Source: Nocardioides mangrovi (GTDB lineage: Bacteria > Actinomycetota > Actinomycetes > Propionibacteriales > Nocardioidaceae). Taken from it: DNA of 64,000 nt. The stretch spans positions 62,001 to 126,000 of the forward strand of contig NZ_JAIQZJ010000007.1 of NCBI RefSeq assembly GCF_020073815.1, written 5' to 3'. The notes under the pieces were generated by a model. The model was not told the DNA's origin, did no database searches, and was given only the letters and a program-made list of their open reading frames with translations. This document shows positions 8,853 through 18,608 of the stretch, one piece after another. The first letter of the stretch is position 1. The number at the start of each line of letters is the position of its first letter. The translations under genes were made by a program, and so were the position numbers.

Positions 8853-9590
8853 ATGGACAAGACTGAGCAGATGAAGATCGCCGTCGCCGGGGGCACCGGC
8901 GTCGTCGGGCGCCACGTCGTGGACGTCGCGCGCGAGCGCGGGTACGACGTCGTGGTGCTCTCCCGCGGGGAGGGCGTCGACCTCACCACCGGCGCCGGGC
9001 TCGCCGAGCGGCTCGCCGGCGTCGACGCCGTCATCGACGTCACGAGCGTGCGGACCCAGCAGAAGGAGGCGTCCGAGGCCTTCTTCGGCGGCGTCACCCG
9101 CAACCTCCAGGCCGCGGGAGCGGCGTACGTCGTGGCCCTCTCGATCGTCGGCGTCGACGACGTCGAGACCGGCTACTACGCCGGCAAGCGGCTCCAGGAG
9201 CGGCTGCTCGCCGAGGGCGCGACCCCGTGGTCGGTGCTGCGGGCGACGCAGTTCCACGAGTTCGCCGAGCAGGTCCTCGGGTTCGTGCGGGTCGGGCCCT
9301 TCGCCCTGGTGCCGCGGATGCTGAGCCAGCCGGTCGCCGCGCGCGAGGTCGCCGAGGCACTGGTCGACCTCGCCGAGGCGGGTCCGTCGGGGCGGGTGCC
9401 GGATCTCGCCGGGCCGGAGCGCCTCGACATGGTCGACCTGGCCCGCAGGGTCGCGGCCGGTCGCCCCCGCGTCGTCCCGGTGCGGGTGCCGGGCGCCGCC
9501 GGGCGCGCGATGCGCTCGGGAGCCCTCTGCCCGACCGGACCGGGGCCGCGCGGGTCGATCACGTTCGACGCCTGGCTCGCGGCCCGATGA
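8853..9590 (+). CDS. NmrA-like NAD(P)-binding oxidoreductase
   Basis: A 245-aa atypical short-chain dehydrogenase with the dinucleotide-binding motif KIAVAGGTGVVGRHV at its N-terminus and a YYAGKR segment in the middle. It lacks an obvious YxxxK active site, as in NmrA/SDR5-type proteins. It overlaps the ECF41-type sigma factor by 4 bp (ATGA, 9587-9590), so the two are translationally coupled; ECF41 sigma factors are often encoded beside small oxidoreductases that they regulate. The start at 8853 is uncertain: an in-frame ATG at 8871 begins directly at the Rossmann strand. Confidence 0.85.
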   Translation: MDKTEQMKIAVAGGTGVVGRHVVDVARERGYDVVVLSRGEGVDLTTGAGLAERLAGVDAVIDVTSVRTQQKEASEAFFGGVTRNLQAAGAAYVVALSIVGVDDVETGYYAGKRLQERLLAEGATPWSVLRATQFHEFAEQVLGFVRVGPFALVPRMLSQPVAAREVAEALVDLAEAGPSGRVPDLAGPERLDMVDLARRVAAGRPRVVPVRVPGAAGRAMRSGALCPTGPGPRGSITFDAWLAAR

Positions 9591-10438
9591 CCGACGGGCT
9601 GGCGGCGGCGTACGACGCGGAGCGGGCGCGCCTGGTGCGGGTCGCCTACGCGATCCTCGGCAGCCACGCCGAGGCCGAGGACGTCGTCGCCGACTGCTGG
9701 CTGCGCCTGGTCGCGGCCGACGGGCGCGAGCCGGTGCGCGACGTCGCCGCCTGGGCGACGGTGACCGTCGCGCGGGCCGCGCTCGACGTGCTGCGCTCGG
9801 CGCGCGTGCGCCGTGAGTCGTACGTCGGGCCGTGGCTGCCCGAGCCGGTCGTGGCGGGGCTCGAGGACCGGGTCTCGCTGGACGACTCCGTCCGCTACGC
9901 GCTGCTGGTCGCCCTCGAGCGGCTCAGCCCGGCGGAGCGGACGGCGTGGGTGCTGCACGACATCTTCGAGATGCCCTTCGCCGAGGTCGCCGCCGCGGTC
10001 GGGCGGACGCCCGAGGCGGTGCGTCAGCTCGCCCGGCGGGCGCGGCAGCACGTCGCGGCCGGGACGCCGCGGGTCGAGGTCGACCCGTCCACCCACGACC
10101 GGGTGGTCGGCGCCTTCCTGGGAGCCGCGGCCGGCGGCGACCTGTCCGGCCTGGTGCGGCTGCTCGACCCGGCCGTCGTCCTCACCAGCGACGGCGGCGG
10201 GGTCGTCAACGCCGCGCGCCGCCCCGTGGTCGGCCCGGACCGGGTCGGCCGCTTCATGGCCGGCGTGACCCGCAAGCCGGGCACCGCCGAGATCGTGGTC
10301 GTCAACGGGCGCACCGGCGTCGCCTTCTACGACGCCGACGGGCTCCACTCGGTGCTGTCCTTCACCGTCGACGGCGAGCTGATCACCCGCATCGACATCA
10401 TCCGCGCGCCCGAGAAGCTCCGGTCCGTGTCGCGGTGA
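9587..10438 (+). CDS. ECF41-type (SigJ-like) RNA polymerase sigma factor
   Basis: A 283-aa extracytoplasmic-function sigma factor with sigma region 2 (about residues 8-72), region 4 (about 105-160, SPAERTAWVLHDIFEMPF and a helix-turn-helix ending in RRARQHV) and a C-terminal SnoaL-like extension (about 165-283). The extension carries DGGG near residue 203 and APEKL close to the end, both hallmarks of the ECF41 group, in which the tail controls activity without a separate anti-sigma factor. Its start overlaps the NmrA-like gene. The 3' end overlaps the convergent MFS gene by 41 bp. Confidence 0.92.
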   Translation: MTDGLAAAYDAERARLVRVAYAILGSHAEAEDVVADCWLRLVAADGREPVRDVAAWATVTVARAALDVLRSARVRRESYVGPWLPEPVVAGLEDRVSLDDSVRYALLVALERLSPAERTAWVLHDIFEMPFAEVAAAVGRTPEAVRQLARRARQHVAAGTPRVEVDPSTHDRVVGAFLGAAAGGDLSGLVRLLDPAVVLTSDGGGVVNAARRPVVGPDRVGRFMAGVTRKPGTAEIVVVNGRTGVAFYDADGLHSVLSFTVDGELITRIDIIRAPEKLRSVSR

Positions 10439-11783
10439 CCAGGGCGAGCGCGGCGATCGCGCAGGCGAGCACGAAGACGGAGAGGAAGGGGTCGAGCCCG
10501 CCCCGGTCGGCCGCACCGAAGACGACGCCCGAGAGCGACAGCGAGAGCGCGGCGCCGAGGGAGTCGGCGACCGAGAGGGCCGAGGAGTTGAAGCCGCGGT
10601 CGGCGTCGGTCGACGCCGCGAGCATCGCGACGCCGGTGCGCGGGTAGCCGAAGCCCATCCCGGCCCCGGCCAGGACGTACGACGCCATCGCGAGGCCCCA
10701 GGGCAGGTCGGCGGCCACGACCACCGTGAGGGCGACCAGCCCGGCCAGCAGCAGCCCGGCGCCCCAGCAGATCGCGGTCCGGTGCGAGACGCGGTCGCCG
10801 ACCCGGGACTGCGCCTGGCTGGCGGCGGCCCACACGACCCCGACCCCGGTGAGCGCGAGCCCGGCCCGGCCGGCGGAGAGGCCCCAGTGGTCCATCAGCA
10901 CGAAGACGACGTACGCCTCCCCGACGAAGAAGGCCGCACTGATCAGCCCGCGGCCGGCGACCACGGCGGGCAGCCCCGCGCGGGCGACCAGCGCGCCCGC
11001 GGGGAGCAGCCGGCGCAGCGCGGCGACCACGACGAGCCCGGCTGCGAGGGCCAGCAGCGAGACCGGCAGGTGGCGGGAGCCCAGCAGCTCGAGCGCGAGC
11101 ACGGCGACCGCGGCGACGACGGCCCAGACGAGCCGGCTGCGCGGAGTGGGCGTGCCCGCGACCGGTGGCGCCAGCCGCAGCAGCGCCGGCGCGACGAGGG
11201 CGGCCGCCCCGGCGACCAGCACGACGGCGCCGAGGAAGACCCACGACCAGCCGAACGTCGCCGCGACCCATGCCGCCAGCGCCGGGCCGAAGAGGGTGGG
11301 CAGCACCCAGGCGGCCGCGAAGGTGGCGAAGACCGCCGGCTGGAGGCTCGGCGGGAAGACGAGTCCGACCACGACGTACAGCCCGACGGTGAGGGCGCCG
11401 CCGCCGAGTCCCTGGACCACCCGCCCGGCCACCAGCACCTCCATCGAGGGCGCCGTGCCGCAGACGACCAGCCCGAGACCGAAGAGGAGGAGTGCGGCCA
11501 CCAGCGGGATGGCCGGCCCGCGCCGGTCGCTCCACGCGCCGGACGCGACCATGCCGACCACCCCGCTGGCGAGCGGCGCGGCGAACGAGAGCGCGTAGAG
11601 ACCGACCCCGTCCAGGTCCGCGGCCACCGTCGGCATCACCGTGGTCACCGCGGTCGCCTCGAAGGCCACCAGCGCGCAGAGCGCGAACATCCCCACCGTG
11701 GTCACGGCGTACGCCGGGGAGAGCAGCCGGACGCGCGGCTCGGCGGCTGCGGTGGCTCCGGTGGCGGGGAGGGTGCTAGTCAC
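10398..11783 (-). CDS. MFS drug-exporter-type permease
   Basis: A 461-aa major facilitator permease of the DHA2 type. Hydrophobic helices run from about residue 25 to the end, consistent with 14 segments. The motif A-like loop GAWSDRRGPAIPL is near residue 85, and GRVVQGLGGG is near residue 115. The transported compound is unknown. The gene has a MerR-type promoter (palindromic operator in a 19-bp spacer) and a -10 box 6 nt before the GTG, implying a leaderless, inducible exporter. No merR gene is in the window. Confidence 0.9.
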   Translation of the reverse strand: MTSTLPATGATAAAEPRVRLLSPAYAVTTVGMFALCALVAFEATAVTTVMPTVAADLDGVGLYALSFAAPLASGVVGMVASGAWSDRRGPAIPLVAALLLFGLGLVVCGTAPSMEVLVAGRVVQGLGGGALTVGLYVVVGLVFPPSLQPAVFATFAAAWVLPTLFGPALAAWVAATFGWSWVFLGAVVLVAGAAALVAPALLRLAPPVAGTPTPRSRLVWAVVAAVAVLALELLGSRHLPVSLLALAAGLVVVAALRRLLPAGALVARAGLPAVVAGRGLISAAFFVGEAYVVFVLMDHWGLSAGRAGLALTGVGVVWAAASQAQSRVGDRVSHRTAICWGAGLLLAGLVALTVVVAADLPWGLAMASYVLAGAGMGFGYPRTGVAMLAASTDADRGFNSSALSVADSLGAALSLSLSGVVFGAADRGGLDPFLSVFVLACAIAALALVTATRTGASRARG

Positions 11784-11789
11784 GGGGTG

Positions 11790-11820
11790 ACGCTAGAACC
11801 TCAACCATGGTTGAGGTCAA
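11790..11820 (-). promoter_or_regulatory. MerR-type promoter with palindromic operator
   Basis: On the minus strand a TTGACC -35 box and a TAGCGT -10 box (11790-11795) are separated by 19 bp. The spacer is filled by the palindrome ACCTCAACCATGGTTGAGGT (11798-11817, perfect). MerR-family activators, including SoxR (CCTCAA...TTGAGG half-sites), use over-long 19-20 bp spacers with just such an operator. The -10 box is 6 nt upstream of the MFS start. Confidence 0.75.
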
Positions 11821-11935
11821 TCGGGTTCTCGGTGAGGCTCGAACGAGGGATTCGGCAGTCAAGTGACACTTTGACGCCCGTTTCCGTGGGGTCGAATCCA
11901 TGACGACCTGCGAATGCGCCCGGATCGGCCCGACT

Positions 11936-11983
11936 GGTCCGTTCGGACCGTGCCAACTAGCTGGTCGTAGTCCACTCGGACTA
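11936..11983. promoter_or_regulatory. Two phased GTCC-N4-GGAC inverted repeats upstream of sigma factor
   Basis: GGTCCGTTCGGACC (11936-11949) and TAGTCCACTCGGACTA (11968-11983) are both perfect inverted repeats with a 4-bp centre. Their centres are 33 bp apart, about three helical turns, so two dimers could sit on the same face. The second equals the operator at 3785-3800 in its arms. A GCCGAAGG sequence at 11998-12005 resembles the -10 of FliA-type promoters (GCCGATAA), which would fit autoregulation of the downstream gene. Confidence 0.55.
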
Positions 11984-12035
11984 TTTCGGACGAGAAAGCC
12001 GAAGGAATCCGCAAGACGACGTCACGATTTCGGAC

Positions 12036-12890
12036 GTGACCCGTTCCGAAGCCGTGACCCACGCTGACACCTCGGCCGCCCGTCCCGTCGACCCCGCCGC
12101 CCTGGCGGAGCAGCACGTGCCGCTCGTCGCGCACCTCGTGCGCGAGGTCTCGGCCCGCATCCCGGCCACGGTCGACCGCGACGACCTCCGCTCGGCCGGC
12201 CTGGTGGCCCTGGTGATGGCGGCGCAGTCGTTCGACCCGGAGCTCGGTGTGCCGTTCCCGGCGTACGCCGGCACGCGGATCCGGGGCGCGCTGCTCGACG
12301 AGCTGCGGTCGATCGACTGGGCCTCGCGCTCCGTCCGTCGCCGGGGTCGCGAGATCGAGGCCACCCGGCAGCGGCTCGCCAACGCGCTCGGCGCCTTCCC
12401 CGACGACGCCAAGGTCGCCGAGGCGATGGGTGTCTCCGTCGCCGACATCAACCGCGCCGACGCCGACGTCTCCCGGGCCACCGTGCTCTCCATCCACGCC
12501 ACCGAGGACGGCACCCTCGACCTGCCCGAGTCGCGCGTCCTCGGCCCGGCCGAGGTCTGCGAGCGCACCGAGCAGCTGGAGTACCTCGCCGACGCCATCA
12601 GCGAGCTCCCCGAGCGCCTCCAGATGGTCGTCCGCGGCTACTTCCTCGAGCAGCGGCCGATGGCCGAGATCGGCGAGCTGCTCGGCGTCACCGAGTCGCG
12701 CGTCTCCCAGCTCCGCGCCGAGGCCCTCGTCCTCCTGCGCCGGGTGATGACCGAGGCGCTCGAGCCGCAGCTGGCCGAGGCGCCCGCCGACCGCGCCGGC
12801 GTCGCCGAGCGGCGCAAGGCCGAGTACGTCGACTCCGTCGTCGCCCGTCACGCCGCCCGGCGGGTGCCGACGGTCGCCGTCTCCGCCTGA
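12036..12890 (+). CDS. FliA/WhiG-type RNA polymerase sigma factor
   Basis: A 284-aa group 3 sigma factor. Region 2 is at about residues 25-95 (FPAYAGTRIRGALLDELRSIDW is a FliA/WhiG signature), region 3 at about 105-165, and region 4 at about 195-245 (LPERLQMVVRGYFLEQRPMAEIGELLGVTESRVSQL, given here in pieces of the helix-turn-helix). In other actinobacteria these factors drive flagellar (FliA) or sporulation (WhiG) genes. Neither gene set is in this window, so the regulon cannot be named. The GTG at 12036 is the chosen start; phased operators lie 53-100 bp upstream. Confidence 0.9.
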   Translation: MTRSEAVTHADTSAARPVDPAALAEQHVPLVAHLVREVSARIPATVDRDDLRSAGLVALVMAAQSFDPELGVPFPAYAGTRIRGALLDELRSIDWASRSVRRRGREIEATRQRLANALGAFPDDAKVAEAMGVSVADINRADADVSRATVLSIHATEDGTLDLPESRVLGPAEVCERTEQLEYLADAISELPERLQMVVRGYFLEQRPMAEIGELLGVTESRVSQLRAEALVLLRRVMTEALEPQLAEAPADRAGVAERRKAEYVDSVVARHAARRVPTVAVSA

Positions 12891-12893
12891 CCG

Positions 12894-15310
12894 TCAGTCC
12901 AGCGTGAGCCCGGCTGCGGGCGCCACCCGCGCCGCCCGACGGGCCGGTAGCACGGCGGAGACCAGCCCGGCCGCTCCCGAGACCAGCACCACCAGGGCGA
13001 GCTGACCCCACGGCAGCACCGTCGGGGCCCGGTCGACCGCGGCCTGCACCAGTGCGTGCACCGCCACCCACGCGAAGCCGACGCCGATGAGGGTGCCGAG
13101 CACGGTGGCGACCACCGACAGCAGCACCGCCTCCATCGCGAGCGTCGCGCGGAGCTGGCGCCGGGTCAGCCCCAGTGCCCGCAGCAGCGCATTCTCCCGG
13201 CCGCGCTCGAGCACCGACAGTCCCAGCGTGTTGCCGATGCCGATCAGCGCGATGACCACCGCGATCCCGAGCAGGGCGACGACGGTCCCGGTGAGGATGT
13301 CGAGCTGCAGCAGCACCCACGCGCGGTCTCGCAGCCCGTCGACCAGGTCCGCCCCGGCCGGCCGGGCGAGCGCGTCCAGGTCGCCTCCGAGATCCTCTGC
13401 GTCGGCGCCGTCGGTGGCGCGCACCCAGACCGCCCACGGCTGCGGTGCCCCGGTCAGCCCGCTGAGCGTGGTGGGTGCGACCAGTGCTGCCTCACCGAAC
13501 CCGGTCGTGCCGCGCACCCGCAGCACCGTGCTCCGGCCACCGATCCGCACGGTCGCCCGGTCGCCGTCGTGCAGGCCGTTCCGAAGGAGGTCCCGGGGGA
13601 GCCAGACCTCGTGCGCGCCGGGGTGGGCCGGACGGGGCGAGCCGTGCACGACCGCGTCGGTCCCGGTGACCGCGACGACCGGCAGTCGGCCGGCGCCGGT
13701 GACCGAGCCCACCGCGCCCTCGAGCGCGACGGCGGAGCCGACCCCGGGTGTGCCGCGCACGTCGTCGACCAGCCCGGCGGGCAGTGCGGAGCCCGAGCCG
13801 GTGAGGGTCACGTCCACCGGGTAGTCGGAGTCGAGGTCCGCCTCGACGGCGCTCCGTGAGCTGGCCAGGCCGACCAGGACGGCCGTGGTGAGGGTGACGC
13901 CGACGAGCAGGGACGCCGTCGTGGCGGCGGTCCGGCGCGGGTGGCGCACGGCGTTGTGGGCCGCCAGGCGCGCGGGCGCGCCCAGCATCCGTCCGCCCAC
14001 GACCCCGACCGCGCGGATCAGCCCGGGGACCAGCACCGGGCCCAGGAGCAGCACGCCACTGAACGAGACGGTGCCCCCGAGCACCATCGCGGACGGGCTG
14101 GTCGCGCTGATCGAGAGGGCAAGGAGGCCGACGCCGGTCGCGACGGCGACCAGGCCGAGGAGCACCCGCATCCGGCCGGCGCCGGTGTGGACGCTCGTCG
14201 AGTCGTCGGGACGGAGCGCGGCGAGGGGGCTGACCCGGACCGCCCGCCGCGTGGGCAGCCAGGCCGCGACCACGGTGACGAGCACCCCGGTGACGAGGGC
14301 ACCGACGTACCAGCGCGGGTCGGGGACGGGGAAGGCCATGCTGCCGCTCGGCAGCGCGCCCTTCGCGAGGGCGACCAGCAGGTAGCCGAGGCCGGTGCCG
14401 GCGACCAGGCCGAGCGCGGCGGAGGCGACTCCGAGCGCGAGCGCCTCGAGCCGGACCGCCCGGAGCACCTGGCGGCGGGTGGCCCCGACGCAGCGGAGGA
14501 GCGCGAAGTCGCGGGCGCGCTGGGCGAAGAGGATGGAGAAGGTGTTGGCGATGACCAGCACCGACACGAAGAGCGCGATCGCGGCGAAGACGAGCAGCAG
14601 GATCGCCAGCACGTTGACCTCGTTGGTCAGCTCGGCCTGGCGGTCCTCGACGAAGGCGTCGCGCGACTGCACGCGTGCGCCCGCTGGCAACGCGTCGGCG
14701 AGGGAGGCCGAGCCGGGGCCGGCGTACGCGACGGAGTCGACCCACAGGTCGTCGTCGACGGCGTGGAGGTCCGGCCAGGTCAGGTAGAGGTCGGCGCCGG
14801 CGCTGGCGGACGGGGTGTCGACGAGGCCCACGAGGGTGGCCTCGACCGTGTGGCGCCCGGTGCCGATCTCCACGGGGTCGCCGACGGCGACGTCGCGGCC
14901 CTTGACCGCGTTGGTGTCGGCGACGACCTCGCCCGGTCCGGTCGGGAAGCGTCCCTCGCGCAGGACCTGCCAGCGCAGCGCCGGGTCGGTGGCGATCCCA
15001 CCGACGTCGGTTCGCTCGCCGACCAGGCGGCCGCCGATCCGCACCGGCTGGGGCGTCCAGCCGAGCACCGCGGCCGCGTCGTCGCCGGCCTCCGCATGCC
15101 CGACGATCCGGGCGGCCTGGTCGGCGTCGACGTCGGTGACGACCACGTCGGCGCCGCGGTAGGGCAGCTCGACGCCGGCCACCAGCCCGGCGCGGGTCGC
15201 GTCGGAGAGCAGGCTGGTGACGACGATGAAGGAGACGCCGATGACGACCGCGATGGCCGCGGAGACGTAGCGGCGGGTGTGGGTGCGCAGCGACGCGCGC
15301 AGCACGGTCC

Positions 15311-15314
<4 letters not shown>
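12894..15314 (-). CDS. ABC transporter permease with two FtsX domains
   Basis: An 806-aa permease. It has an N-terminal membrane segment, a large external domain (about residues 45-245), three helices of FtsX domain 1 (about 250-365), then helices, a second external domain (about 465-650) and three helices of FtsX domain 2 (about 670-800). This is the MacB/LolC-type layout of actinobacterial exporters or peptide-resistance transporters. It overlaps the ATPase gene by 4 bp (ATGA, 15311-15314). The substrate is unknown; pairing with a downstream DesK/NarL-type two-component system suggests cell-envelope stress. Confidence 0.92.
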
Positions 15315-16021
<707 letters not shown>

Positions 16022-16078
16022 GACCACGACTCTCGCGAGGACCGAGCGGCCGATCGTCAGCCCGCGGGACGGTCCCGG

Positions 16079-16098
16079 CGTACGACTCAGGTCGTACG
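16079..16098 (-). terminator. Hairpin at the 3' end of the response-regulator gene
   Basis: CGTACGAC and GTCGTACG (8-bp arms, 4-nt loop) form a perfect hairpin that contains the TGA stop (16087-16089) of the response regulator. No T-run follows, so it may be a weak terminator or a 3'-end stabiliser that separates the two-component genes from the ABC operon. Confidence 0.4.
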
Positions 16099-16758
16099 CA
16101 CCAGGCCGGTCTCGTACGCCAGCACGACCAGCTGCACGCGGTCGCGCGACCCCGTCTTGGCCAGGAGCCGGCCGACGTGGGTCTTCACGGTGGCCTCGGC
16201 GACGACGAGGTCGGCTGCGATCTCGGTGTTCGACCGACCGCGACCGATGAGCACCAGCACCTCCCGCTCGCGGTCGGTGAGGCCGAGGAGCCGCTCGTCG
16301 GGCGCGGCGTCGCCGGGCTCCGGCAGCACCGCGGCGAACCGGTCGAGCAGCCGCCGCGTGGTGCTCGGTGCGACCACGGAGTCGCCGGCGTGGACGGTAC
16401 GGATCGCGGTGAGCAGGTCGTCGGGAGGAGCGTCCTTGAGCAGGAACGCCGCGGCCCCGGCCTTGATGGCGGCGAACGCGTACTCGTCGAGGTCGAACGT
16501 CGTCAGCACCACGATCCGGGGCAGCTCGCCCCGCCCGGTGAGGGCGCGGGTCGCCTCGACGCCGTCCAGACGCGGCATCCGGACGTCCATCAGCACCACG
16601 TCGGCGCGGGTGACGCCGAGCCGCTCGACCGCCTCGCCGCCGTCACCGGCCTCGCCGACCACGGTCATGTCCGCCTGGCTCTCGACGAGCATCCGGAAGC
16701 CTCCACGCACCAGCTGCTGGTCGTCGACGAGGAAGACCCGGATCTGCTCGTCGCTCAC
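16087..16758 (-). CDS. NarL/LuxR-family response regulator
   Basis: A 223-aa regulator with a receiver domain (acidic pair in FLVDDQQ, phosphoacceptor aspartate in DVVLMDVRMP, lysine in LLKDAPP) and a C-terminal LuxR helix-turn-helix (about residues 160-215, LTDREREVLVLIGRGRSNTE). The GTG start at 16758 overlaps the TGA of the kinase gene by 4 bp. With the DesK-type kinase it forms a two-component pair, and the adjacent ABC exporter is its probable target by common actinobacterial arrangement. Confidence 0.93.
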   Translation of the reverse strand: MSDEQIRVFLVDDQQLVRGGFRMLVESQADMTVVGEAGDGGEAVERLGVTRADVVLMDVRMPRLDGVEATRALTGRGELPRIVVLTTFDLDEYAFAAIKAGAAAFLLKDAPPDDLLTAIRTVHAGDSVVAPSTTRRLLDRFAAVLPEPGDAAPDERLLGLTDREREVLVLIGRGRSNTEIAADLVVAEATVKTHVGRLLAKTGSRDRVQLVVLAYETGLVRTT

Positions 16759-17903
16759 AGCGGCATCCTCGCCGCCACGCGCCAGCCGCCACCGGGCCGA
16801 GGTCCGGCCTCGAGGGTGCCGCCGTGGGCGGTCACCCGCTCGCGCATGCCGAGGAGGCCGAGTCCGCGCCCGTCCGCCGGAGCGCTCGCACCGCGACCGT
16901 CGTCCTCGACGAGCACGGTGACGGCGTCGCCGACCGCGACCTCGACCCGGGCGTGGGCGTCGGGGCCGGCGTGCCGGCGGACGTTGGTCAGCGCCTCCTG
17001 GACGACGCGGTACGTCGTGAGCGCGACCCCGTCCGGCACACCGGACGCCGGGGAGGGCAGCGTCGCCGCGACGTGGTCCCCCGCGACCAGGCCCGCGAGG
17101 TCCGCCAGACCCGGCTGCGGCCGGGTGCCGGTCGGGTCCTCGGAGCGGAGCAGGCCGAGCATCCGGCGCATCTCCACGAGCGCCTCCCGCCCCGTGGCCG
17201 AGATCGTCGCGAGGGCGTCGGCGGCGACGGTCGGGTCCTGAGGGGCGGCGTAGCGGGCGCCGTCGGCCTGCACCACGATCGTGGACAGCCCGTGCGCGAC
17301 GACGTCGTGCATCTCGCGGGCGATCCGGGCCCGCTCGTCGGCGGCCGCCAGGGCGACCTGCTGCTCGGCGTCGCGGCGGATCTGCTCGGAGCGCTCGACG
17401 AGCGCGTCGACGTACGCCCGGCGGGTACGGGCCAGGGCGCCGAGGGCCCAGGCGCTGACCACGATGGTCGCGATGGTGGTCGTGTAAGCGACGACCGGGT
17501 CGGCCTCGAGGTCGCCGCCGAAGCCGAGGACCCAGCGGATGGCGGCGACCACGGCACCGCAGAGACCGACGCCCAGCGCCGCGAGGCCCCTCCCGGTGGA
17601 GGCGAAGCGGGCCACGGAGTAGACGGCGACCGGGAAGGCGACCTGGCTCCAGAGCGGGGTGTCGAGGAGCACGGCCTGCGCGGCACTGGCGGTCGCGACG
17701 ACGGCGTAGGCGAGCACGGCGTGGTGGCGTCGCCAGAAGAGGGGGACCAGCTGGGCGACCGCGAGACCGAAGCCGGCCCACCCGGCGTCCGTGAACGGGA
17801 TCGCCAGGGCCGGCAGGAGCAGGGCGGTCGCGAGCGTCGCGTCGAACCACCGCTCGCCCCGAGGCCCGAGTCGCCAGGGCTGACGGTGGGCGAGCGTGGT
17901 CAC
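16755..17903 (-). CDS. DesK/NarX-type sensor histidine kinase
   Basis: A 382-aa kinase with about four to five membrane segments in residues 20-140, then a HisKA_3 dimerisation domain with phosphoacceptor histidine in REMHDVVAHGLS, and a HATPase domain (DDGRGA, GRGLGLLGMRERV). The GTG start at 17903 is 7 nt after a TAGGGT box (17911-17916 on the minus strand), which supports a leaderless transcript. There is no large external sensor domain, so the signal is probably within or at the membrane. It is coupled to the downstream response regulator. Confidence 0.92.
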   Translation of the reverse strand: MTTLAHRQPWRLGPRGERWFDATLATALLLPALAIPFTDAGWAGFGLAVAQLVPLFWRRHHAVLAYAVVATASAAQAVLLDTPLWSQVAFPVAVYSVARFASTGRGLAALGVGLCGAVVAAIRWVLGFGGDLEADPVVAYTTTIATIVVSAWALGALARTRRAYVDALVERSEQIRRDAEQQVALAAADERARIAREMHDVVAHGLSTIVVQADGARYAAPQDPTVAADALATISATGREALVEMRRMLGLLRSEDPTGTRPQPGLADLAGLVAGDHVAATLPSPASGVPDGVALTTYRVVQEALTNVRRHAGPDAHARVEVAVGDAVTVLVEDDGRGASAPADGRGLGLLGMRERVTAHGGTLEAGPRPGGGWRVAARMPL

Positions 17904-17994
17904 GTCAGCGACCCTAGTTGTGGGCGCTGCCACGCGCGTCCGACCACGGGTGGACGCGCGTGCGGCAGCGTACGCCGCGAGTAGGGTGCGAGCC

Positions 17995-18150
17995 ATGACG
18001 AAGTGGGAGTACCTGACCGCGCCGATCCTGACGCATGCCGCGAAGCAGATCCTGGACAACTTCGGGGCCGACGGCTGGGAGCTGGTGCAGATCGCGCCGG
18101 GGATGAACCCCGAGAACCTGGTCGGCTACTTCAAGCGGCCCGTCCAGTGA
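17995..18150 (+). CDS. Small DUF4177-like protein
   Basis: A 51-aa protein, MTKWEYLTAPILTHAAKQIL at the start, with the WEL-VQIAP core typical of DUF4177-like proteins. It corresponds in position to the small gene Rv3678A of M. tuberculosis, next to RidA. A TAGGGT box (17982-17987) is 7 nt before ATG, so it is leaderless. It heads a tightly overlapping run of four genes (RidA, NUDIX, metallo-hydrolase) joined by GTGA overlaps. Its function is unknown. Confidence 0.85.
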   Translation: MTKWEYLTAPILTHAAKQILDNFGADGWELVQIAPGMNPENLVGYFKRPVQ

Positions 18151-18608
18151 GCGCGCCCGAGGACCGCCTCGCCGAGCTCGGCCTCGCCGTACCGGCGGTG
18201 GCGAAGCCGGTCGCGGTGTACATCCCGGCCGTGGCCTCCGGCGACCACGTCTTCACCTCCGGCCAGCTGCCGATGCGCGACGGCGAGCTGATGCTGACCG
18301 GCAAGGTCGGCGGGGAGGTCTCCGCGGAGGAGGCCGCCGCCTGCGCGCAGCAGTGCGCGCTCAACGCGATCGCCGCGGTGAAGTCCGTGGTCGGCGACCT
18401 CGACCGGGTCGCCCAGGTCGTCAAGGTCGTCGCGTTCGTCGCCTCCACCCCCGACTTCACCGGTCAGCCGCAGGTCGCCAACGGCGCCTCCGAGCTGCTC
18501 GGCAAGGTCTTCGGAGTCGCCGGCGTGCACGCCCGCTCGGCCGTCGGCGTGCCGGTGCTGCCGCTCGACGCCCCGGTCGAGGTCGAGATCGTGGTCCGGG
18601 TCTCGTGA
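18147..18608 (+). CDS. ridA: RidA-family (YjgF/UK114) protein
   Basis: A 153-aa RidA-family protein. RidA proteins hydrolyse reactive enamine/imine intermediates released by PLP enzymes; this is a longer subfamily, common in actinobacteria, beside nudix genes. Family features are SGDHVFTSGQLPMRDG, QCALNAIAAVKSVVGDLDRV and a C-terminal VEVEIVVRVS strand. I see no clear conserved arginine of canonical RidA in the CPVFRAREAV-like position (here GVHARSAVGV carries an Arg), so activity is plausible but not certain. GTGA overlaps on both sides indicate an operon. Confidence 0.9.
   Translation: MSAPEDRLAELGLAVPAVAKPVAVYIPAVASGDHVFTSGQLPMRDGELMLTGKVGGEVSAEEAAACAQQCALNAIAAVKSVVGDLDRVAQVVKVVAFVASTPDFTGQPQVANGASELLGKVFGVAGVHARSAVGVPVLPLDAPVEVEIVVRVS

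Noticed and set aside
11880-11900. A T-arm-like GGGGTCGAATCC sequence upstream of the sigma gene, suggesting a tRNA
   Set aside because: No acceptor stem, D-arm or anticodon arm fits around it.
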